Source: Alnus glutinosa (lineage: Eukaryota > Streptophyta > Magnoliopsida > Fagales > Betulaceae). Taken from it: a DNA stretch of 64,000 nt. The position numbers were made by a program, and so were the translations under genes. The DNA lies in assembly GCF_958979055.1 (NCBI RefSeq), contig NC_084896.1, positions 22,561,501 to 22,625,500 on the forward strand, read 5' to 3'. The stretch's first letter is position 1, and each line of letters begins with the position of its first letter. Positions 32,916 to 45,414 of this stretch are shown here, in pieces. A model generated the notes under the pieces. That model had not been told where the DNA came from and ran no database searches. It saw nothing but the letters and a program-made list of their open reading frames with translations.

Positions 32916-35862
32916 GAGCTTCACATCTATATGTATTACGTCCTCAAAGCCTCTATGCTTTAGAGAGTACTTACCATTAAATAAGTCATGTATTGACATT
33001 TAATTTGGGGACATGCATGTTCAACAATAAAAGCAATAAAGCTGTGAGATTGAAGTAATATTATCAAGAAAAACTTGACATGTCTAACTGTCTAAGGGCT
33101 TTTGAATCTTTAGACACATAAGAGTGAATCAAGCTGCGCACAGGCATCCAAACACACCCTTGGCCAAGTTTATTTTAGCGTAAAATATTTTCAAAAAAAA
33201 AAAAAAAAAAGAATCTCTACTTTGAAGTGTTTAGCTCTACCTATACAAAATAATTATAGACTTCAAATTATTTTCAACTGTAAAATAATAATAATAATAA
33301 TAATTACATTCGCAAGGAGTAAAGTGGTTTACATTTCTCATATTTCTGATGCTAGGAGGCATGTAAGAAAATTGGTTTTTACAATAAAGAGCCAAACAAG
33401 CTAGTCAGAAGATAAGAGATCGAGCTGATTGCTACGTACGTACAGATCATGTGATACCATGAGAAAGTTCAAACTTCTTGATAATACAAACAAGTTCAAG
33501 TTTTCATTCTCAGCTTGATCGATCAACATCTCTCAGTGCTAGAGATCGACACTTCTCAAACTATTAGCACAAGGTGGAGCCGTGGAACGGAGGCATAAGG
33601 TGTTTGATATCTCCTAATTAAAAGGGGTACTTGAATATTCGCTTAGGGTGGAGATTGTTAAAGATGGTAACTCATATTCTTAATGAGGAATATTAATTAG
33701 TATCTAGTGAAAAATTGGCTACTCGTTTATGAACGTAATCACATTGCTGAACTATATATAAATTTTATGTGTATTGTTTTATTTCCTTCTTCTTTTTAAT
33801 TTTAAGGGGAAACTTCTTCACTTAACCCCATGAACTTAATTTCATCACATTTGCAATGACCCCTCTAAACTTTAAAAACTCTCAATTTAGTGTATTCTTC
33901 TTTTAATTTTTTTCAATTTCACCATAAATCCTAACGGATGGATGTCAAAATTCTCAAAATACCGTCATTTATTTTGGAAAAAATTGCAAGGATTTAGGGG
34001 TTGGTCAAGATTTAACAGAATGTACAAAAATACTCACACCTGAATCTTTGAAGAAAAAAAAAATATGGGTATTTTTTAAATTTTGACAGAATTTAACGAA
34101 AAATCCTAACATATATATGGGTGGAAAAAAAAATTGAAATATAGATACACTAAATTGAGATAAAGAGTTTTTAAAGTTTATATGGATAACTACAAAAGCG
34201 ACGGCAATTTAGGAGAGTTAAATGAAGTTTTCCCTAATTTTAACTAAATTACATAAGTAATTATTATAATTAAATTAATGCTTGTTTGGTTTAATATAAG
34301 AAAAAGTTATCCCGGCTGGAGTATTAATTATTTAGGGTCTGCTAATTAATTGGAACTTAACTGTTGAGACAAGATTTTTTTTTTTTTTTTTTTAAAGATG
34401 AATAAACTTTATCTATAGAAGAAAAAATAATACAAGAAGAATATATAGATCGGTTTGTGGGTGCAAAATCAGGGTTCTTTCAATTCTTTTTCGTTGTACA
34501 CATGGAATTTAAGCACTAGAATTTATCTAAACTACACATATGGATAAAATTGACAAAATAATTTCAACCTAATAAAGTCCATATATATAAGAGTGTTTTA
34601 GAAATTTTTTTTTTTTTTTATTTTATCAAGATATCTACGTATGATTCTATAAAAATCCATCTAATAAGATGGAGAAAATTCAAAACTACCGTGAATATTG
34701 TGATAGAAAAGGAGGGACCATCCTTTTGGCACTTATGTTGAACGTAATTGTGGAACATGTGGCTTTCTAGCCTTTCAATTCCCCGCTGATCGATAGCAGT
34801 GACAGAGGGTGACCATGGCCCCATCCTCCAAATTATTGCCAAAAAAAAAAAAAAATATGTGGTGACTATTAAGTGGACTTTAAATCCCAAAAATATATAT
34901 AAAGGTTGACCCCCCCCCCCAAAAAAAAAATCTTTTGTAAAAATACATATCTATACTACATAGAATATAGCACTCCAAATTTAATAATTTTTTTTAAAAA
35001 AAAAAAAAATTATATATATATATTTATAATTATGTGGTCGACCATGCACCAAGTCCTAGGAGACATGGTTTGTATGATTATAATGCTAGAAATTATTTTT
35101 TTATTCTTTAAAATTGATGTGAGTTTTAAAATTATTATTGGATCAAAATCTAATAGTCATCAATTTCAAATTCAATTGTAATTTTAAAAGCCGGTCACAT
35201 TTGAAGGATAAAAAAAAGGTATCCAGCATTACTCGTGTATAGCTAGATTGTATATGGTGAATGACTTTAATGGGTGATGTCATCCTAATTACATCATGCA
35301 TGACGAGGATTTCGTATACATCATCGGTGCTAATTAATGGTGTTCCTTCGATGATCGATCTACTGCATGCCTGTCACATAGAGCCTTTCCTTGCCAACTG
35401 ATCGATACGAGCAATGGCGGGTAGCTAATACAAGCGTGGGGTAAAACAAAACCAATAAAAACAAATATGATGGGAGTAAAAAATTAAATTTTGGGCCTAT
35501 TTCATATATATATATATATATATTAAAATTTAAATGATTTTTTAAAATTTTGGGGACTAGCCGAAAATGTGGTTCTGTCCCTTGTCTAAAGAATGTCCCA
35601 AGCCTTCTTAGGACAAGTTTAGTACGTAAAATAACTATTTCATTAAGAAAAAAACAAAAAGTTATTTGTTGTTATTGTGCACAATAATATGAAATTGAAA
35701 AAAAAAAAGAATAAGAGAAAATTAAGACACAGATTTACGTAGTTCAACAACGTGTTTACGTTCACAGTAGTGCAGCTATATTTCAGTATATGATTTAGGG
35801 TTAGAATAGAAAATACTTATAAGAAAACCCTAAGGTAGAGGCATAAGGGGTTTGATATATCT
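32916..35862. other. Spacer between PR-1 copy B and CACTA copy 2
   Basis: Non-coding counterpart of 3,196-5,640 with a unit-2-specific insert at about 33,755-34,250. A foldback similar to 4,889 lies at about 35,100-35,215. No supported gene. Confidence 0.6.
33797..34243. mobile_element. MITE-like insert (unit 2 only)
   Basis: The ends TAATTTTAAGGGGAAACTTC and GAAGTTTTCCCTAATTTTA are imperfect inverted repeats. Unit 1 lacks the segment (CTGAACTAATAATATAAG at about 4,055). The interior resembles 60,690-61,090 (TTAGTGTATC, CAAGGATTTAGG, AATCCTAAC motifs), so the same family occurs in unit 3. No coding content. Confidence 0.55.
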
Positions 35863-35877
35863 CACTACAAGAAATTC

Positions 35878-36490
35878 ACTCATTAGCGTCGACAGTAAGT
35901 GGACGTTAAAAGTCCAAAAGTCGACACTACAAGCCCGACACTGATGATGCTCAGCCAATCATCAACGTCGACTTAAGAGTTGACGCTGATGATCAACTAT
36001 TATGTCGACGCTAATGATAAATTAAGTCGACCCTAAAACGTTTACCACACATACCATAAGTCGATGCTGATGATAGAATATTAGTCTATCATTAGCGTCA
36101 ACTTGTGTGGACGCGAATACACTAAAAAAAATTAAAAAATAAATAAATAATAAGATATTAGCGTCGACCCTTGTCAATGCTAATACCTGGAAATTGTTTT
36201 GAAAAAAAAAAAATTAACACGTCATAGTCGACGCTAATAGTCTATCGCAACTTGTATGGATGCATATACACTAAATAAAATAATAATAATAATAAGATAT
36301 TAGCATCAACCCCAATACCCGAAATTTTTTTTCATTAGCATCGACGGCCCTAAAAAATTAAAATAAATGTATATATATATATTAATGGACTATTAGTCGA
36401 CGCTAATACCCTAAAAAATTTAAAATATATATTAAATAGGCCTTTAGCGTCGACCTAAAACATTTTAAATATATATATTAATATGCCATT
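35878..36490. repeat. CACTA left subterminal repeats, copy 2
   Basis: Same motif array as 5,656-6,430 but somewhat shorter, with a much reduced (AT)n tract (36,369-36,381) and small deletions between motifs. Confidence 0.75.
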
Positions 36491-37173
36491 AGTAATTTAT
36501 ACATGTATTTCGTAATTTATACACAAGAAAGAAAATGATAAAACATACAAATAGATGGGGAACTTAGTACAATTCAAGCTTAGACAGAAGCTAACCATAA
36601 TCCAACACAATATATTTACTTTAATAGCCTAAAACTGATATATATAAGGTTGGAAAGTGTTTTTGTTTATTGGCACTCTCTTATAATATGTCTTAGTAAT
36701 TTTCAAAATCACATTGAAAGATTTACAAAGTGCAAATAGAGAACCAAATAACATAAAATTAGTCACTTTGATATCAAAGTATCAATTCACTTCCATGAAG
36801 GGTTGCATGAGATTACAAACTTGTACAAGGCAACGTGAAAGAGTTAAATATGAGTAAGTTTACACACCTCAACCAGATATGGAACTGAGAAATATAGGTC
36901 TCCAATATTCGCCCATTGTCCTATAAAGAGATAAATGCCTTAATTTTGTAATTTATATTACCTACTATATAACTAATGTCTTTTCATATGATAGCATTCT
37001 CCAATATCCACATTGATCGGTCCTGAAGGAGTAGCTAAGCAAGAACCAAACCTGAGTGGTCAGCTTCAGAAAAGCTGAGTGGTCAGCTTCATGGTATGTC
37101 AAACACAATGATGAATGATCTCCTATACATTTAGATTAAAGAAGCAGCTGAACATGGCATTCTGATAGCATAC

Positions 37174-38629
37174 CTGATTGTACAGGTGATAAAATATGCC
37201 AATCCATAACATATCTGACAAGAATTTGTACGTAGAGACCCACTTTGGTAATAGCATCCTTAAAACCATACTGCATATGTTGGGCCCCTCAATCTGAAAG
37301 AAACTCAAGAATTCCCATGGTTATGTACATAAACTATTAGTGAAATACTGGGATTATAAAAACTTACATAACGTTCGTGACTAGTTAACTTACGATTATT
37401 GCCGGTGGGATGCAAACCAAGAAGGCAATAATTGAAATATAAGCATACACATCTATGTTGTCCATACCTATCTGTTAAAATCAAAGTATTGGTTAGAAAG
37501 CTTTGAGAAATGGATGCAAAAAAAACTAAATGTGTTCCCTCAACTTAATTTTATCCCATATTTTCACACAAAAGTTGCTTATTGGAACTATGAAATCATG
37601 ATGTTCTTAGGGAGTGAATTCAATTATAATAGTTCTCTTGCAAAATATCAAAAATCCGTCAGAAGTATTGATAACATTGTTGTACATAGCATGGTAACTA
37701 GTAAGATCTTAGGGGTTTTTGGTAATCCTATGAGACACAAGCCTATGGTGTTTCACATAAAATTGACCACAGTTGGCTTTGTAACACTAAAGACATCACT
37801 TCAATCAACTGCATTAAAAAATGCCTTGTCACCAAATCTCAAAGGGGTCATTTAACACATCACACGCAACTGTATTAAAAGAAAGCTTTGATTAGAACTC
37901 ACACGAATCATTCCATCCAAAAGGCATTTCCAAAAAATGCTTTTTTTATTTTCTCAAAAGATTTCTGTGATTGCAAAAGATTTTGAAACAAGGATATGCA
38001 TTAGCCAACAACTCTTAATAGGGATTGCTTCCTCATACAGAATCCTTACATCAACATCCAGTTTCTTGAACTAGGCCATATAGCATAAAATAACCAAGGC
38101 TCTTGAACCTAGAACTACACTCTAGAGCTTATAAAATGAAGAACATAACTAAATTTTGAGCAAGTACCATACTCATTGAAAGCTCTTACCATTGCTTTCT
38201 TTGAATAGATGCTCCTATAGGTAAAAGCTATGTTGGAAATCATTGCAATGATGAAACCAGTCCAGTTGAAAGAAAGTTCAGTTAATGATGCCATTGATAC
38301 ACCTAAAATAAAAGTTACAGATTGCATCAATGGTCAGTTGATAAAACATAGAAGCCGACCCCATACTGCATTCAGATTTAAATGGTGAGTTGGCATTGTC
38401 AAGTTTGAGAAATTGGCTACACATGCACATCCATAGATGCACACACATGTAGTTTTTGACAAGATTACTAGCATGTTTGAGTAATATATCCTACATATCA
38501 ACTTTATGGAATAGTCAAAGTCTAAAGAGTTACCAAAAACAACAGGGGCCAACGAGAGCCACAGGGACAAGGGAATTTGATGGCGTAAAACACACTGAGA
38601 AGTAGAAGTATTGAAGAATAGCTCCAAAG
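37174..38629 (-). pseudogene. TPT: Captured TPT fragment, copy 2
   Basis: Exons are 38,534-38,629, 38,190-38,302, 37,394-37,471 and 37,174-37,293, with AG/GT borders as in copy 1. The second exon is in frame here ([12 protein letters not shown]), showing the ancestral state that copy 1 lost. Conversely the fourth exon has lost a G (IEGP then out of frame), where copy 1 is still in frame. A run of about 44 A (38,636-38,679) lies directly before the first exon against about 16-17 in copy 1. Confidence 0.85.
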
Positions 38630-38634
38630 CTGCA

Positions 38635-38680
<46 letters not shown>

Positions 38681-38905
38681 ATTGAGATTAGTTAGGAACT
38701 AAAAACTATCATAAACTCGGTTGCCTCTTAACTTTACCAAACACATTGAGGTATCATTGATCAAAGAGGCATGCACACAACATATACATCAAATAAATTT
38801 AACAGATTTAAAAGAAAGTACAAATTTTACTGACAAACTAAAAATTAAAGGCAAAACCAGCTACCTGCTCTCAACAAATCTGTCTATATGCATCTCCTCA
38901 AACCT

Positions 38906-41786
38906 TATGACGACCCCTTTTTTTTTTTTTGGTATAAAACATTTATAAAACATAAAAGGGTCATCACAGTGGCACAACTACATGTCGCTCAGCCAACATA
39001 CATACATGCTCCATATCATGTACCTGATATTCAGAGTAATATTTAACAGCGGAATAATCATAACACTGAAACTCATAACGGAAAGCGTATCTAAAAATAC
39101 ATGTGGTTCATACAAAAGAGCCATATATCTGTCTAATTGTTTAAGGCTTACAATTATCCACTAATACAAAAGAATGGCTACACAAAAGAATATGTGACAC
39201 CTATGTCACTAGCCATATACAAAATACCCTAAAAGAGTGAACTCCATAGTCCAACTCATTACGACTGTCGCGGTGTGCTTCAATCATAATATCCCAAATG
39301 CGCAGTTACGGGGTCCTCCTCTAAGTCAGGTGTACCTGCAGTCAAAGGGACACCATCTATACGGTTGTGGGGGTTTGCCACATCTGTATAGGTAAAACGA
39401 TGAGTTCACCGCCTCAGTACATAATACCGAGACCTCAGTGATATTAAACTAACTGAGTTTTCGCAACGAACCAACTTTTTTCCTTTCTAGTCTCGCGTAC
39501 ACTATAACAGCTACCAATTTATAAACTTTTGTTTGAAAACCCCCATAGCTGATATAGCGAACACCGACTATCAGATACATTTAAAACATATTATGTAGTT
39601 GGACTCATACGTAGAAGTTCCAATGGCTTGGACGCAACCACGTATACACCCATCTACAATAATATTTTTATGTTGGTAGCTCAAATGCACAGAGATCTAA
39701 CATTATTAACTGTGATATCACCGTGCCTCAGGGCATTACAACTTCATGTCTATGGCACATAGTTGTCCATGCAGTTACTAGAGTACAACTCTGATATTCA
39801 AGCACTTCTTACTAATGTACCACGACAATCCATCTACCTACTCCCAAGTCACACTGAAATCACAACCAATAGCGTCACAACCAAGTACACCAAGCTTAAA
39901 ACATGTCATCTCGCTCTTTACTACAAGCTTACTATCATTTTTCGAATATGGTTAACACCGAATCCTGGGACTCATGCCTATGACAATCCATCTACCTACT
40001 CCCAGGACACTATATTACTCATATCGAATAATGACAATACCCTTATACGTCCAAGCTCAATGTTCTTAAATTATGCAACTAGACGATATCAATATACATA
40101 AACTCTTTGCCATTAAAACTCTTAGCATATTAATACGTTTAGCATAAAAACTACAATATTTTATATCATGAAAACATCACACAATTTAAATCATGCTATA
40201 TATGCTATTCATGCTGATGTGCTGTTGTTAAACTGCTGAACTGAGCTGTTACTGGGTTGCTGCTGGGTTACTACTGTGTTACTGTTGGGTTACTGTATGC
40301 TTTATGCTCTATGCTTTGTGCTTGACCAGTAAATATTGACTTACTGTGTTATGCTGTTAAATCATACTTTTCTAAACATTTTAATATTTCGTCCAAATCA
40401 TGCAACACACAATACTAGATTCTGAAACTATCATTGATATATTTGAACATACTTTAAAGTACTCAAATCAAACAAAACAGATATATTCAACATACAGTTG
40501 GTTTGGATTTATAAAACAATATATATATTTTGCAATTCTATGATATATAAAAATAACAATTTTTCAATGAGTAAAATATCACATGACTGCTTCCACACCA
40601 ATACTAACAAGTCTTAGGCTCAATCCACAAAGTGTCGTTGTACATGATAACATATTGCATCCATTTAATTTCTATTCAATAATTACACTAATTTTCACTT
40701 TGAATTGCTCAATGACTATTTTACTCAGCAATTGCCTAAATTCATACATAACAATATCCCTAGGCTTATAAATAAAACCCTCAATTTTATACAAATTACT
40801 AACATTAAAACTTAACCCCACAAATATTTTTTTTCTTACAAAACCCATGATTAATTTGGGGTTAATTATCACTATCACCACCGTTAACCCGCAATTAACA
40901 ATCTAGTTTTTAAATAATTAAAAACCCCAAATTAATCTAATCCACCAAATTAGGGGTTTCCCCAAACTTAACCATAATAACAATATTACTAACTCAATGG
41001 CCTTTACCAAGAGTTAATCTCATAAAATCCCACAAAAATCAAATACCCAAAAATTAAGGCTTGAGGAAAAGCTTACCCAAATTCACCAAACTTCAACCCA
41101 AAGTTTGGGTAGCCTCAAGTAAGCTCCAATAAGCTCAAATACCTAAAGAATATAGAGGATTAAACTCATATTCAGGAATTTACCCAAAAATCACAAAATC
41201 ATGAGTTTAGTGTTTTACCTTAAAAAAATCGGTAATAACGTAGATTTGAGTGCAAGGATCACGTTTCCGAAAATGAATTGAAGATCCGACCGTTGGATCT
41301 GCGTAAATCAAGATTTTTGTATGAAGATCCTTAAGAGAACTCTCCCCCCTATTTTCCTTTCCTCCTTACTGATTAGAAGGAATGAGGCACTGCCTCATTC
41401 CTATTTTCCTTTAAGTGAGGCACATGTGCACCTCAAGTTATTCTTTTTTTTTTCTTTTTTTTTTTTAACAGAAGAGGCATTGCCTCTTTTGGTTGAAGGG
41501 TCGTACGGCCCTTCAATGTTAACAATGGTGAGGCGCACAACTGTGCACCTCATCATTTTATTTTTTATTTCTTTTTATTTCTTTTCTTTTATTTTTCTAT
41601 TATTTTTATTTCTTATTTCTTTTGTAATTCATAATTCTTTTTTTTTTCGACTTTAAAAATATTCTCTTACATTTTATTTTCTTGGCTACCAATTACAAGT
41701 CCATAGGATCAAAATAAAACCACACCAAATAGGCTTATTTTTATTTTATCCTAATAAACCCATTAAATATTTTCTAGGACATTACA
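38906..41786 (-). mobile_element. LTR-like insertion, copy 2
   Basis: Counterpart of 8,769-11,658 with the same AACCT flanks (38,901-38,905 and 41,787-41,791) and minus-strand start TGTAATGTCC. Length 2,881 bp. The palindrome cluster is retained near 41,378-41,550, where AAGGGTCGTACGGCCCTT is a better palindrome than in copy 1. Confidence 0.6.
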
Positions 41787-41791
41787 AACCT

Positions 41792-41913
41792 GCAGAACAG
41801 GTCAGTACCCTTCACAATTGGCACCAATGGCCTAGTCACCACAGCCACTCAACCGAAAATATTGCCTATCGATATCTCTTATCATCCTGCAAACACTTTA
41901 AAAAGACTGATTA

Positions 41914-41988
<75 letters not shown>

Positions 41989-42444
41989 GCATTGTTTACT
42001 CAAAGTTCTTTAACCTTCATAGACATGTCAAGGAGAGGTTTACTAACTCAAAGTACTAAAACCGAAAATTGTTTAAGGTTTTAATGTAATATAAAGTAGG
42101 TTTACTAACTCAAAGTTGTTCAACCGAAAATTGTTTGAATATCATACTATAATACAAACCAAATTTGTTCAATTATGCTGGCGGAAATACAACCCAAATG
42201 GACACCACAAAAAAATACCCAACTACACAGCTGTTCCAAATCTCATTCAAGTGTTGTCTTAGCTTGATTTACCCGCAGTGACGCTACATTCAGACCACCT
42301 ACCAAGAATAGATTTTTATATCCTGATCAATAAGATTTTTCACTATTATTTAACATGTGTGTGTGTTTTGAAAATAAGATTTCAAACAACTACTTCATGT
42401 GTGTGTGTGTGTGTGTGTGTTGAAAAGTAAAGCGTATAGAAATA
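41792..42444. other. CACTA interior without recognised gene, copy 2
   Basis: Counterpart of 11,664-12,160 with an expanded (AT)n tract (41,916-41,982) and a small local duplication of GTTTACTAACTCAAAGT (about 42,038 and 42,099). (TG)n at about 42,399-42,420. Confidence 0.5.
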
Positions 42445-45338
42445 TTGTCTAACCCTCCAAAACGTGACAGTATCATGTCAATAGTGGCCTGGAGATTTTT
42501 TGTTATGTCCACCAGCTTAACTTGTTCAGTTCTTGTTTCAGCCAACTTAATGTTCATCTCTTGGAAATCACTTTGGGTTCCTTCTAGCTTCTTCTCTGTC
42601 GCCTGCTATGTTAGTATGTATTCACGGTTGTAAGACTGTGTGAATGAACACGTCCGAGATGAACATAAAGGGGTAGGTATGACACCACACCCCATTCCTT
42701 TCACGTGAATTGAGCGTCGACCCCCTAGCACTTTTGTCATTATCTCCATTTGTCTTTCTTCTTCAGGAATTTCCTCTTGCATAGGGTTATCCTCGCCCCC
42801 GATATTCACTAATTCATTGATCTCATTCTGCACAAGCCATATATTCATGTATCAAAATATACCATTAACATTCTTCATTAATAAAAATAACAATCACATA
42901 AAAAATATTTCATTTACTCACATATAAACCCTCAACTACTAGGTTCACAAAAGAACCGTTTTTTCTTGTATGGGTATCCCTGTTAAGATCAATAGGTTTG
43001 AGAGGCTCTCTAGTTTCTTGTTCCTACACATAATTAACGCATACACTAAATAATGTATACACATAATTAACACATACACTAAATAATGTATACACATAAT
43101 TAACGTATACACTAAATATTATGCTATAAATTCTTACATTTTTGTATACCGCTTGAACGAATGAGCAAGTGTCTACCGAGTGAGCCATATAAAGTTTTCT
43201 TCTATTCTTTTTGTTCCTTTTCTACTGTTTCTGATGAATTTCAACCAACAAAAAAAATTACATTATTCATAAGATTTCATATCAATATATGCAAATCATA
43301 TAAAATTTAATTGTATAGTCATTTTAATCAAATTTATTTACCACCCACGAATCCGTCTCAAATAAGTCGCATATTGATTTCCAAGCATTGGGATGGATAT
43401 CGTCCGGGTGTTTTTCCCTCACAGCAGCCTTAGCCGTGGCTATCGCTTCAACATTATTTTTATCAACACCTTGAAAATGTATTTTGTACTCTTTCTTATA
43501 CATTTTGGAGCCAATCCTAGAATAAGACGACTCATTTTATGGCATACAGTGATTACGTCCTCTGATGAGTGCCAAATATTGTATATTTGAACTCCTTAAT
43601 TTACACTAGTTAGACCTTTGGCGTTATTATTTTCTGATGTTTTGGTTAGTTTTGGTGTTTTTGCATTTTTCCAGGACATTAAGAGAAAAATGGTAATTTT
43701 CAAGTGAAAATACATAAAAAGATGGAAATTCGGAATTGCTAGGAAGTCGATCGATCGAATCTCAAGTCGATCGATCGAAAATTACCCGATGTCGATCGAT
43801 CGATTTTATTGAATTTATGCGGAGCTGGAATTTCGAAAACCCTAAGCTAACTCTATAAATACCATTCTTTTCTCATTTTTGAGAGCGCCCTAGGCGTCGT
43901 TCTCACTGTAGTTTAGGGTTTTTGGGTTGATTTTGACCTAGAACTTCCATATTTTGTAAGTCTTTCATTTTAGGATTATTGTTGTTTATTTATGCTTTCT
44001 TTAGTTATGTGTAGCTGAAATTTCGTCTAGGGGTGAGGATGAAACCTCACCATTGAAGAGAAACTGAGTTTCCATGCTTGTTTATGCTATTTGAGTTTAT
44101 GGGTTTTGATTTCTCATTGTTCTACTTCGATTATTGAGATTATTGTTGGATATCTCTTGTGATTTCTGGATACAAGTGATGATTTGATATAGTTTCATTA
44201 AATTGATGGCTTGGGTTTTCATTTATCAAAATGTTGGATATTCGTTGTGTTTCATTCCATGGATACATTTGATGATTTAGTCAAAACTAGATATCTTTTG
44301 TGATTTGTGCAAGTATGGATTAATCGAATGATTTAAACAATTTTTTAAGCAAAGTAGAACAAACATAAGATTTGTATTTTGAAAACTTCAAATCGTGTAG
44401 ATAAGCATGAGAATATGTAGCTATGATTTGGTGGGTGTGGATTCCAAAACTCTAGACCCCTTTATTTTCATTAATTTTGTTTATGTTTTCTTTTGTTAAA
44501 AATCACTAAATTTGGAACTAGGTTAAAATAGGATTAGTTTGAATAGAGATTAATTTTTACAACACAATTCTCTGTGGGATCGACCTCGCACTTGCAAAAC
44601 GCTATATTGGAAACGATTCGTGCACTTGCGAGTATTATAATTTCACAACATCCTCATTTGCGACCATATGACAGCTTGAAGAATCTCTGGGACAATAATT
44701 AAGAGAAAAATGGTTATTTTCTTTGTCACGTTATTTATAGTAACATTACCTCAAACATTATCCCTTATACCTGAATATGCTCAAATGTCTTATCCTTTTG
44801 TTCAGGTGGCACCACGGTCCAACAATCATGATGCAGTTCACACATGCAACGAACAATCGCACTGACTTTAGACACGAACATTGATGCATTATCTTCTAAA
44901 AGAGCTCGGTAGCCGTCACGAATTTCTATTGGCATGGGACCATGCACAGCTACAATGTCATTCAACTTCTTACACTTGCCCTTACCCCTACCTTGTCTAA
45001 CAGGCCTGCTAGCTGTTATCTCAAAACATAATAATGTAGTCAGTTCTATCGGACAAAGAACTGTGTAAAATGTCCATAACAAACACAAACATAACAGGAA
45101 CAAAAAAGATACAATATACACATATAATCCATACGCAATTATAAGACGCAGTAGGGGCGGCTCCTAATGAATCCAATCCTGCAGTTGACTGAATGTGATC
45201 AGAAGACTCCGTCGAATGGGGAACCATCGTCTGTGTATCCGTAGCATCAACTACACGGTTGGAAGACTGTAGGCCTTGAACTCGGCCACGGCCTCGGTTG
45301 CATTGTCCCGCCTCCTTAACCATGGTTAATCTGCTCAT
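42445..45338 (-). pseudogene. CACTA accessory protein, Transposase_24-like, copy 2 (split by solo LTR)
   Basis: Minus-strand pieces: 45,338-45,150 (MSRLTMVKEAGQCN), 45,121-44,765 (PVRQGRGKGKCKKLNDIVAV), about 44,690-44,656, then a solo LTR (43,563-44,650). Then 43,557-42,911 encodes AVREKHPDDIHPNAWKSICD and NRRKLYMAHSVDTCSFVQAV, the Transposase_24 C-terminal signature missing from copy 1. The coiled-coil tail follows at 42,848-42,445, with a stop where copy 1 has Gln (TTQQ region). Non-functional, but the more complete template of the two. Confidence 0.6.
43563..44650 (+). mobile_element. Solo LTR with 5 bp target duplication (unit 2 only)
   Basis: A 1,088 bp sequence begins TGATGAGTGCC and ends TTTCACAACA, flanked by TCCTC at 43,558-43,562 and 44,651-44,655. 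Unit 1 has one uninterrupted site (12,707-12,716, GTCCTCATTGCG). TG...CA ends plus a perfect 5 bp duplication identify an LTR left after recombination. GGGATCGACCTCGCACTTGC near the end resembles plant Ty3/gypsy LTRs. A GTCGATCGATCGA motif occurs three times at about 43,747-43,804. Confidence 0.8.
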
Positions 45339-45414
45339 AAATCAAAAACCAAAAAGTTAGATCGAGAAAATTATAACCATGATATAATTCATTACAATAA
45401 ATTTTAATAATCAA

